From the NCBI GenBank assembly GCA_030427385.1, contig JAUHWR010000001.1, positions 372,001-436,000 on the forward strand: a DNA stretch of 64,000 bases, given 5' to 3'. Numbering within the stretch: position 1 is the first letter of the stretch; each line of letters begins with the position of its first letter. This document shows positions 17,163-24,544 of this stretch, piece by piece. The DNA is from Alphaproteobacteria bacterium. GTDB lineage: Bacteria; Pseudomonadota; Alphaproteobacteria; Micavibrionales; Micavibrionaceae. The position numbers and the translations under genes are program-made. The notes under the pieces were generated by a model. That model saw only the letters and a list, made by a program, of their open reading frames with translations. It was not told the DNA's origin and ran no database searches.

Positions 17163-17684
17163 TTATACGGCCACATTTCTGTTTTGTGGGAGGTTTTGAT
17201 TAACCGGTGGTGTTTCCAATATATCTTGTAAGTTTTTTCTAGCGCGTGATAAACGTGAGCGCACTGTCCCAACAGGAATGTCTAGCTTCTTTGCAACATC
17301 TTCATAGGACATTTCTTTGGCACAAACCATGATTATAATTTCTCTTTGTGACACGGACAGTTTTTCCAAAGCATGATCGACATCTTGGAATTCCATTTCC
17401 ACATCATGGGTTGGCTTTACACTCTCACGTTCAATATAGCTCTCCGGATCATATTGTGATTCAAATTTCACTTTACGACGATAATTAGATACAAACATAT
17501 TGTACATAATTCTTGACGTCCAGCTAAAGAGGTTGCTGTCTGTCTTGAACAAATGCTTTTTTTCAATCGCTCTTAGAACAGTTGATTGTAAAAGATCTTC
17601 AGCATCTGCAAAATTCTGCGTTAATTTATAAGCAAATTTCTTCAAACGTGCGGTTTCATCAATTAATTCAGCGTTCATAAACAT
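17163..17684 (-). CDS. ECF RNA polymerase sigma factor
   Basis: The 173-residue protein has sigma region 2 (about 10-75, with AEDLLQSTVLRAIEK and the promoter-melting strand SWTSRIMYNMFVSNYRR) and region 4 (about 108-160, QREIIIMVCAKEMSYEDVAKKL and GTVRSRLSRARKNL). It lacks regions 1 and 3, as ECF factors do. The neighbouring EcfG-type promoters make it a candidate EcfG-group general stress factor, but no phyR or nepR lies in this window and the assignment rests on context. The mini anti-sigma-like gene 2.7 kb away is a possible regulator. GGAAC in its leader (AAAGGAAC) serves as ribosome site. Confidence 0.88.
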   Translation of the reverse strand: MFMNAELIDETARLKKFAYKLTQNFADAEDLLQSTVLRAIEKKHLFKTDSNLFSWTSRIMYNMFVSNYRRKVKFESQYDPESYIERESVKPTHDVEMEFQDVDHALEKLSVSQREIIIMVCAKEMSYEDVAKKLDIPVGTVRSRLSRARKNLQDILETPPVNQNLPQNRNVAV

Positions 17685-17728
17685 TTCTTGTTCCTTTTCT
17701 TTATGTCTGAAACTTAATTTATGTCACG

Positions 17729-17741
17729 CACGTATCACGTG
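17729..17741. promoter_or_regulatory. Short palindrome in the divergent ecf-regulator spacer
   Basis: CACGT-ATC-ACGTG is an inverted repeat of 5-base arms in the 127-bp gap between the ECF gene and the response regulator gene. Its position between two divergent starts makes it a candidate operator. Nothing in the sequence names the binding protein. Confidence 0.35.
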
Positions 17742-17811
17742 TTTCTCTGAATTGTATCGGCATTGAAAAACTTTGTTTCATTTGTGTAACAAACAAGGTA
17801 ATGTTTTTCTC

Positions 17812-18531
17812 ATGCAAAAAGGGATTGTTCTGAGCATCGATGATGATGAGAACCTACAAATAGTTGTTACGCAATATTTGGAGAGTGATGGATATCGTGT
17901 CATTAGTGCGGCTGACGCGGCAACCGCCTTATCGAAGCTTGAATCTCAACAAACGGATATTATTCTTTTGGATCTGGTTTTGCCAGATGCCGAAGGATTG
18001 ACGCTTATTCCTCAGTTACGTGCCAAAGCAAGCGTTCCTATTATCGTAGTCTCCGGCAAGAGCGACACTACGGAAAAAATTATATGTTTAGAGATGGGCG
18101 CTGATGACTATATTACCAAGCCTTTTGAAATGCGCGAACTATCTGCACGTATTAAAGCGGTTATGCGACGCACAGACAGCGCCGATAATAAAGTGAGTGA
18201 AGATAAATCTAAAGACGAAAAAATCATATTCGGAAATGGATGGTGCTTGGATCGCACACAATATCAATTATTGGATGAACAAAATAAATCTATTGATTTA
18301 ACAACCGGAGAGTTTCAGCTTCTTGAAGCTCTTATGCTTTCACCAAATCGCGCCCTAAGCCGAGAGCGCTTATTTGAATTAACGCGTTCCGGGAATTATG
18401 ATGTTTATGATCGTGCTATTGATATTCAAATTGCCCGCATTCGCAAGAAGCTGAATGATGAAGATGGGCAGGTAATTAAGACTATACGCGGCGTTGGGTA
18501 TATGTTTAGCGGCAACATTAAAGCGGCATAA
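17812..18531 (+). CDS. OmpR/PhoB-family response regulator
   Basis: From the ATG at 17812 the product has 239 residues: a receiver domain with acidic cluster D10-D12, phospho-acceptor D54 in LLDLVLPD and K103 in ITKPFE, then a winged-helix Trans_reg_C domain (about 140-235, with LTTGEFQLLEAL, DVYDRAIDIQIARIRKKL and IKTIRGVGYMF). The frame extends upstream to a TTG at 17773 but the ATG directly precedes the family start. It would bind DNA after phosphorylation. No cognate orthodox kinase is adjacent; the hybrid kinase at 14836 is the nearest candidate. Confidence 0.92.
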   Translation: MQKGIVLSIDDDENLQIVVTQYLESDGYRVISAADAATALSKLESQQTDIILLDLVLPDAEGLTLIPQLRAKASVPIIVVSGKSDTTEKIICLEMGADDYITKPFEMRELSARIKAVMRRTDSADNKVSEDKSKDEKIIFGNGWCLDRTQYQLLDEQNKSIDLTTGEFQLLEALMLSPNRALSRERLFELTRSGNYDVYDRAIDIQIARIRKKLNDEDGQVIKTIRGVGYMFSGNIKAA

Positions 18532-18606
18532 TAGTAATTACTTCATTTATCGATTTCGATTTTTTACCAAAAAACTTTACACATATTATTATAAGCAATT
18601 TTCTTA

Positions 18607-18631
18607 GGAACTTTGTGCACCATCGGGCGTA
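18607..18631 (+). promoter_or_regulatory. EcfG-type promoter
   Basis: GGAAC at 18607-18611, 16 bases, then CGTA at 18628-18631 matches the EcfG consensus at eight of nine positions. The entericidin-like gene begins 36 bp downstream. Confidence 0.6.
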
Positions 18632-18666
18632 TGACTTTTTATTAATATAAGAAAAGGAAATATACG

Positions 18667-18801
18667 ATGAAAAAAACACGTTTACTTACATTAACAGCTC
18701 TAATCGCCATTGGTTTTGGCTTGGCGGCATGCGAAACAGTTGACGGTGCAGGCCGTGATATTGAACATGCTGGTGAAGCCGTACAGGACGCCGCAAATTA
18801 G
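18667..18801 (+). CDS. Entericidin-like lipoprotein
   Basis: The 44-residue protein has a signal peptide with lipobox LAAC, followed by a short polar mature part ETVDGAGRDIEHAGEAVQDAAN, the pattern of entericidin A/B family lipoproteins. These sit in the cell envelope; in E. coli the pair is linked to stationary-phase lysis control, and in Alphaproteobacteria such genes are frequent stress-regulon members. A good AAAAGGAAA site precedes the ATG and an EcfG-type promoter lies upstream. It was too short for routine gene lists but the features are clear. Confidence 0.85.
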   Translation: MKKTRLLTLTALIAIGFGLAACETVDGAGRDIEHAGEAVQDAAN

Positions 18802-18810
18802 GGGGTGACT

Positions 18811-18972
18811 ATGGGAGATAAGGGATTTTTATTAATAATGATGATTGTCTTATTGGGCTTTTTAAGCGTGATGTTTATTAGCTTTGGAGATGATATTATA
18901 TCGGAAAACTATAGCACTGGTGACCTTACAAATACTGATAATATTGATGATGTTGCCGTTGGTAATACGTAA
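18811..18972 (+). CDS. Small single-span membrane protein (53 aa)
   Basis: The frame starts 9 bases after the entericidin-like stop, behind a GGGGGTG ribosome site, so it is probably cotranscribed from the same EcfG-type promoter. It encodes one hydrophobic helix (about residues 6-25, LLIMMIVLLGFLSVMFI) and an acidic tail with several Asp and Asn. I recognise no family. The following 226 bp (18973-19198) are AT-rich and hold no gene that I can support. Confidence 0.55.
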   Translation: MGDKGFLLIMMIVLLGFLSVMFISFGDDIISENYSTGDLTNTDNIDDVAVGNT

Positions 18973-19198
18973 CTGGATATTTTTTCAAATAATAACGTAT
19001 TGATATTGTTTTATTAATACTATTCATGAGTAAAAATATAAAAAAAATTGCCGTAAATTTAGACATAATAATTTTAATGTGCAATTATGTAGTTAGTGTG
19101 TGCAGTAAATTAATAAAAAATTAACTTATTGTATTGAAGAAAAACTTATTGAAGGGTCTGTTGAGAACATAACTTCAATATAAAAATAGGAGGGCAGT

Positions 19199-20341
19199 AT
19201 GCTCATGCAAAAAAATTATTTTTTGTTTTTATTTGTCATAGCGTTATCGCTATCGATTTCAACTTATGCTTCGGCAACAGTAGTCCCATTTAATGGCCGC
19301 CTAGCGGTCAGCGCGGATGGTAACGAACATGACCCTGATGATATCGCGGGTACGCCATTATCGCTTGCGATTTTGGAACATGCCGGTTTAAAAAATAAGC
19401 TCGTTTACTATGGTTACAATGACCATGTCTGGTCATCGTTAAATGGTCAAAAAAGAAAAATGACAGAAAGTGCTCTAACCGGCGCAAGTAAGTTCGGATT
19501 TTCAAAGAGTATTTTTTATAGTGTTGTAGATAATAAAAACGCTGCTTACAATGCGTTGGCGGCAGAGATTAACAAATCCACGGCTTCTAACCCGTTATAT
19601 ATTTTAGCAATGGGCCCAATTGAAGCGATTTGTCAGTCAGTTTTAAGATCCAATAATAATGCGCGTAAACATGTTCGTGTTATTTCACAAGGCCCAGGTG
19701 GTTGGAATAACAAACACCAGCATAATAATTCATGTACAGCTGTAGATGGCCCCGGCCAAGATATCAGAGATACAGGAATTATTTTTGTGGACATTGAAAA
19801 TAATGACCGCGGCAAAAATACGACTGATGGTTTGAATAACCCATATAGCATGTGGACATGGTTGAAGAACCATAAGGATCCAAACCTACGTTGGGTTCAT
19901 GATCGTTTTGAAGCTGCTATCCCTAGCAGAGCCGATCCATCAGATGCAGGAATGATGTGGTATATGATCACAGGCGGACCTTTAAAGTCTGGAGATCAGC
20001 ATGCATTACCTGAAAAGCTTAGAAAGTTTTTCAACGGTACTAATGACGAACCGGATCCACCAACGTCAGGTGATTGTAAGGGCTGGGGCAATACCCAAAG
20101 TCAGGCTTTGAGTAACATGCGTAACAAGTGTGGTACAGGTTCATATTCTTGTGGACGCACGCCAGCGAACAAACATGTATGTACTTTGGAAGACGATACA
20201 CCTCCACCACCTTCATCTGATTGTAGCGGTTGGGGAAATACAAGAAATCAGGCTGTAAACAACATGCGTAGCAAATGTGGGTCTGGTACTTATACTTGTG
20301 GACGTACGCCTGCTAATAAACATAAATGTACTATTAATTAA
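19199..20341 (+). CDS. Secreted nucleoside-hydrolase-like protein with two Cys-rich C-terminal repeats
   Basis: The ATG at 19199 follows a strong AGGAGGG site. Residues 1-27 form a signal peptide ending ASA. The segment SADGNEHDPDDIAGTPLSLAIL (about 38-59) resembles the Asp-rich calcium-binding entry of nucleoside-hydrolase-fold proteins (DUF1593-like), which also fits YILAMGPIEAI further on. After about residue 285 a Pro-rich linker leads to two near-identical modules of about 40 residues, each with GWGNT, QA, NMR.KCG, G.Y.CGRTPANKH.CT and four Cys, joined by DDTPPPPSS. The repeats could be a wall- or carbohydrate-binding tail. The catalytic assignment is tentative. Confidence 0.7.
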   Translation: MLMQKNYFLFLFVIALSLSISTYASATVVPFNGRLAVSADGNEHDPDDIAGTPLSLAILEHAGLKNKLVYYGYNDHVWSSLNGQKRKMTESALTGASKFGFSKSIFYSVVDNKNAAYNALAAEINKSTASNPLYILAMGPIEAICQSVLRSNNNARKHVRVISQGPGGWNNKHQHNNSCTAVDGPGQDIRDTGIIFVDIENNDRGKNTTDGLNNPYSMWTWLKNHKDPNLRWVHDRFEAAIPSRADPSDAGMMWYMITGGPLKSGDQHALPEKLRKFFNGTNDEPDPPTSGDCKGWGNTQSQALSNMRNKCGTGSYSCGRTPANKHVCTLEDDTPPPPSSDCSGWGNTRNQAVNNMRSKCGSGTYTCGRTPANKHKCTIN

Positions 20342-20366
20342 ACTATAAGTATTTTTATAAAATTTT

Positions 20367-20401
20367 ATCCCGCCGTCATATTATGTCGGCGGGATATTTT
20401 T
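20367..20401. terminator. Intrinsic terminator between convergent genes
   Basis: ATCCCGCCG (20367-20375) pairs with CGGCGGGAT (20387-20395) around an 11-base loop and is followed by ATTTTTA. It separates the secreted protein gene from the converging peroxidase gene. Confidence 0.85.
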
Positions 20402-20408
20402 ATGACAG

Positions 20409-23249
20409 TTATCTGGCACGTGATAAAAACCTGATGGCTTGCTTTCCCGGAACGAAGAAATATTCACCGCCTTTGGTGGTTACAAAATTCTTTAACCCTG
20501 TAATGGTTCTTGCGCCGTCAATCATGGGGATCGTATAGCGGGAATCATCCCCCATATCATTGATAAACGGATCGGTTTCGGTTTCAAGGCCGTGAAAATT
20601 CTTTGCTAAAGACCATGTTTGTTGAATGAATTCAAATTGACGCTCAATATCACCATTAAGACAGATAAACATTAAGCCGCGTTTATCATCTTCATTATAA
20701 ATACGCCCCGCCCGTAATATGCGGTGGCGATTTGTAATATCAATTTGTTCTTTTGATTTTGGGTCTTGGCTTTCACGCGGGTTGGCACGGCGGATATGCG
20801 CCCCATAGGGGCAACATAACCCTTGGGGGTCTTCTTTCCCATAGAGGAAATCATTATCGGGGCGTGCATCGGGTTTACGATCCGTTGCGGGGACGTATTG
20901 ATTTCTTACCAAAGACGAGCCATCATCCCAGCGCCCAACCATTTTCGCGCCGACCCAGCGTTTATCAACAGATAGAGGGCATGCACCGGAATTAAGTTCC
21001 TTTACCGCCTTATCGAGATATTTATGAAAGCCGTCAACGTCTTGTTCCAACTGTCGGATGACCATGAAGCTGCCGTCTTTGCCTAGATCGCGCCATGAAG
21101 TTGCCAAAGATCTGGAAAAATCGGGACGTTGCTCCGGCCATTCATTCGAAGCGGCGTAAAGATCATTATTCGGATCGGATAGAGACGTGACAGTCGGGCT
21201 CTGCGGGTATGTGCCAAGGCCGTCAGGATAGCCGAGAATAAATTCACCAGGTTCAATGATATGTTGATCTTTCATGCCGGGTTTGTGGCGACCCGTACCA
21301 CGCATGATTGGCTGGGAGACACCATCAACAAAGCCGAATGGCTCTCGAATTGGTGTGCCGCGCGGTGGCAGGGTTTCCATGGGCACAGACTTTACAATTT
21401 TTCCGCCTTGATCCTCTAGAATCTTAATTTCTTCATCTATTATAATCTGAAGGTCTTCGGCGCTGGGGGCGTAAAGTAATAGCGCGGCATCCACCGGATG
21501 CTTATCGCCGCCCCAAGTCCATTTTTTGGGATCATTTACGCCTGTATCGCCCAATATACGTCCACGCGCCGCCATGCCATCTATAAAGGCATGTGGAAAA
21601 CTGGAGAGCTCATCTTCTCCTAATCCTAGTTTTTTAAGGCCATGTGCAGATAAGGAACAAATCATAGCGCTTGTACTGCCTGGTTTATAATCTCCGTAAG
21701 TTAATTTTGGCGCAGTCAAAGTTAGCCATGTTTTGGCTTTAATTACATCTTTTGGCAAAGACAATGTCAGGCAAACGGAATGGGGCAGGGGGCCAAACCC
21801 ACCAAATAAAATGCCTTGCACATTATCATGTTGTAATTCTGTGCGCGGCAGAACATCCGAGCCAAATAGCGTCAGCCAATCGCGGGCTTCTGTTTCTGTG
21901 GCAATTCCTGCTATTCCTTGTCGTATCGCGGCATGTTTACGGATAAGGCTGGTCGTCAGCTCGGGATAAGCGCTATACCAACACCACGTTGGATTTTGCT
22001 GTCTACGTGCCCAGCGTTTAAAACGATCACCATCGCTTGCGCCCTTTAGTAGTAAATTCTCTGTTTTGGGAAAGCCGAGCGTATTGCTCCATACACCCGT
22101 CAGGCCAAAATTGGCTTTATTGATGAAATCTTCCAGATAACTCTCCCAACTGCCTCCAAAATTACTAAAGAATAATAGGCGATTTGTACCGGGGATAATA
22201 AACCAGCGGGCGAAATGGATTGTGCCGATTGATCCCAAAAATCCGGGGCGATAAGTGGTTGTTGCCGCCGCCCATATGATCCAGAAAATTAATCGAATGG
22301 TTATTTTGCGTATCCAGCCGCCTTTCATAATCGACACACCAGCCAGATGGTTTTGAAAGGCATGGTCTTCACGGGCGCGAATTTGCGACATTTTATGATG
22401 GTCTGGATTGGTATCATCGGGCAAGTCGCTGCTTTCAAGGTTTCGCAGTTTCACATATACATAAACAATAAAAGCCAATGACAGCGCCGCGCCTGCGGTA
22501 AGGGTCATAATGAAAAGCGCAATAATGCTCATTATGATATCATCGCCGTCCATTTCCATGTCAGGTAAGATCATCAGCGCGAATAGCAAAAAGGCGATCA
22601 ATAAGAACGGCCATAAAAATGTGCGGATAAAATGCGGTGCACGCGAGATGATACCCCCGGCGAGAGAAGTTGATTTTTCGCCGTTCAATAGTGCGCTATC
22701 TTCTGGCGTAAATGCCCAATTATGCGCGCTGTTTTGACGCAGGCTTCCTCTGACACGCTCCAAAATATCTAATGCGGAACCATCGCGCGGTGTATCACGG
22801 AAAATACGGCGTACATTTTCGGCCAAATCGGCTTCTTTATGAATGCGATCAACACTCATCCCCGGTGTACCTGTATGAACGACGCCGGGCGTGTCAAAGT
22901 ATCCAAAGCCAGTATGGACAAGGTGCGATTGCCAATAATCTTTCAATTCGCCTTTAAAATCATCTGCCAATTCAAAAACCGGAGAAAGGATATCTTTCGT
23001 GTGTTCAGCGAGCTTTGTGAGGACGTCTTTTTCTTTTCCGTCTGCTGAAAGCTCCATGACTAAATATGGGGCGTGATCAGCGTCGGAGGGAACGATTGTA
23101 ATGCTGAAAAAATGGATGATATTTAATGTATCAATAATTGATTTTAAGGGATCTTTTACAGGGTTTCCAAGTTTATCAACGGCTTGGATCGCTTTATCTT
23201 CTTGTGCGCGTGATAGGGGGGCGACGATATTGATAAATGCGTGTGTCAT
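20409..23249 (-). CDS. Membrane-anchored Dyp-type peroxidase, large form
   Basis: The 946-residue protein ends in a Dyp-type heme peroxidase domain (about 470-940): distal motif GFVDG at 639-643 with D642, and proximal heme ligand H818 in PYGAHIRRANPR. In front are a ferredoxin-like N-terminal segment (about 1-115), two membrane helices (about 208-228 and 238-266) and a third hydrophobic stretch (about 317-330), then IHFARWFIIPGTNRLLFF. Ordinary Dyp enzymes have 300-450 residues, so this is roughly twice as long and membrane-bound. It lies 23 bp downstream of the P450 gene in one operon, suggesting consecutive oxidation of a shared, probably lipophilic, substrate; that is inference. Confidence 0.88.
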   Translation of the reverse strand: MTHAFINIVAPLSRAQEDKAIQAVDKLGNPVKDPLKSIIDTLNIIHFFSITIVPSDADHAPYLVMELSADGKEKDVLTKLAEHTKDILSPVFELADDFKGELKDYWQSHLVHTGFGYFDTPGVVHTGTPGMSVDRIHKEADLAENVRRIFRDTPRDGSALDILERVRGSLRQNSAHNWAFTPEDSALLNGEKSTSLAGGIISRAPHFIRTFLWPFLLIAFLLFALMILPDMEMDGDDIIMSIIALFIMTLTAGAALSLAFIVYVYVKLRNLESSDLPDDTNPDHHKMSQIRAREDHAFQNHLAGVSIMKGGWIRKITIRLIFWIIWAAATTTYRPGFLGSIGTIHFARWFIIPGTNRLLFFSNFGGSWESYLEDFINKANFGLTGVWSNTLGFPKTENLLLKGASDGDRFKRWARRQQNPTWCWYSAYPELTTSLIRKHAAIRQGIAGIATETEARDWLTLFGSDVLPRTELQHDNVQGILFGGFGPLPHSVCLTLSLPKDVIKAKTWLTLTAPKLTYGDYKPGSTSAMICSLSAHGLKKLGLGEDELSSFPHAFIDGMAARGRILGDTGVNDPKKWTWGGDKHPVDAALLLYAPSAEDLQIIIDEEIKILEDQGGKIVKSVPMETLPPRGTPIREPFGFVDGVSQPIMRGTGRHKPGMKDQHIIEPGEFILGYPDGLGTYPQSPTVTSLSDPNNDLYAASNEWPEQRPDFSRSLATSWRDLGKDGSFMVIRQLEQDVDGFHKYLDKAVKELNSGACPLSVDKRWVGAKMVGRWDDGSSLVRNQYVPATDRKPDARPDNDFLYGKEDPQGLCCPYGAHIRRANPRESQDPKSKEQIDITNRHRILRAGRIYNEDDKRGLMFICLNGDIERQFEFIQQTWSLAKNFHGLETETDPFINDMGDDSRYTIPMIDGARTITGLKNFVTTKGGEYFFVPGKQAIRFLSRAR

Positions 23250-23272
23250 ACTCTTATATCCTTTTATGAATT

Positions 23273-24421
23273 TTATTTTTGCAGCCTGAGAACAAAGCGA
23301 TCGGGGAAGGGGCCATCAAACGCTATATTGTCCTCAATTTTCGGATCGCGTGCCAATAGCGCGGCAACTAATGCAGGTATTTGCACGCCGTTAATCGCAC
23401 GCCCTGCGCAGGGGTGAAGTCCGCCGCCAAAATGTAAGTAATTTTGTTCCGGGCGTTTGGGGTTGAATTGTTTTGGCAGAGGAAACGCGCCTTTATCATG
23501 CATAGCCGATAGGGTAAAACATATTATGCGTGTTCCTGCCTTGATATTGGTTGTACCGATCGTCGTATCATGCGCGGCTTGGCGTTGAATAATCGGGTTA
23601 TGGGCATAAAAGCGCAAAGCTTCCCAGCACCAGCCGCGCATTAAATCCGGATTATCCAAATCCTTTAGCACGGCATCCATAACCATGGGACGGTTTAAAA
23701 ACACATCCATGATTTGGGCAACACATGTGGCGGTTGTATCAATTGCACCAACCAACATGCCGGATACGTTGCGTCGTATGGCATCATCATCCAATAATCC
23801 ATCGGTAATCATGCGTCCGATCAAATCATCTTTTTGTTTTTTGGATTGGCGACGTTTCTTAATTTCCTCAAGCAGCCAGTTTTTTAATTCTTCCCCCGCA
23901 GCAACTGCTTTGCTGCGAATGGTTTCATCATCTCCTAAGTTTAAAAAGCATTCATGAAACAGAGCGCGAGCAACGCGCATGCGGTCTTCCTCGCTTGGAC
24001 ATTCCGTACCCAGAAATGCCAAGGCGCTACGTGCAGCAATAATGCGGGCATATTCATTTACAATGTCAATTTTACCCCCTGCGGGGATGGTATTTAAGAT
24101 TTGTTGAGCTTGGTCATCAACCAGTTTTTGTATTTTATCCGGGTCGCTATGTCTTATGGCTGAATATAACGCCTGTCTTTCTGATAAATGTGTGTCCTTT
24201 CGATCCATGCCTAAAATGAAGGGCCCGTTTACCCGCTCTATACGCTCCCCATTGATGGGGGCAATTAAAAAGTCCATATCACGTTTTAATATTTCTTGGA
24301 CATCGTGCCATGTTGAAAAAACTGCGGTTGTTCCAAATTGAAGACGCGGGGCAAATGTGCGTAAAACAGAGCCGCCAAAACGCTGAACCGAAGGATTTGA
24401 AATGATGCGAGATAAGCTCAT
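23273..24421 (-). CDS. Cytochrome P450
   Basis: The 382-residue soluble P450 carries the heme-binding loop HFGGGLHPCAGRAI with C338 as thiolate ligand, the ExxR motif E267-R270 in EALRF, and an I-helix GAIDTTATC (225-233) where Asp-Thr replaces the usual acid-Thr pair of oxygen activation. HLS..R.....I near 78-89 matches the C-helix region. Length is slightly short for the class (usually about 400). It is the first gene of an operon with the Dyp-type peroxidase. No ferredoxin or reductase gene is next to it, so the peroxide chemistry of the partner may be relevant. Confidence 0.93.
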   Translation of the reverse strand: MSLSRIISNPSVQRFGGSVLRTFAPRLQFGTTAVFSTWHDVQEILKRDMDFLIAPINGERIERVNGPFILGMDRKDTHLSERQALYSAIRHSDPDKIQKLVDDQAQQILNTIPAGGKIDIVNEYARIIAARSALAFLGTECPSEEDRMRVARALFHECFLNLGDDETIRSKAVAAGEELKNWLLEEIKKRRQSKKQKDDLIGRMITDGLLDDDAIRRNVSGMLVGAIDTTATCVAQIMDVFLNRPMVMDAVLKDLDNPDLMRGWCWEALRFYAHNPIIQRQAAHDTTIGTTNIKAGTRIICFTLSAMHDKGAFPLPKQFNPKRPEQNYLHFGGGLHPCAGRAINGVQIPALVAALLARDPKIEDNIAFDGPFPDRFVLRLQK

Positions 24422-24544
24422 AATAATACCGATGAATTAAAAATTAATATAACCTTAAGTATAGATAAATTATGAATAGGGCGGTTCTGTCAAGGTTTAA
24501 TAAAATAAGATTATCTGTCTGTTAAAGATAATTTTATTATTTTA

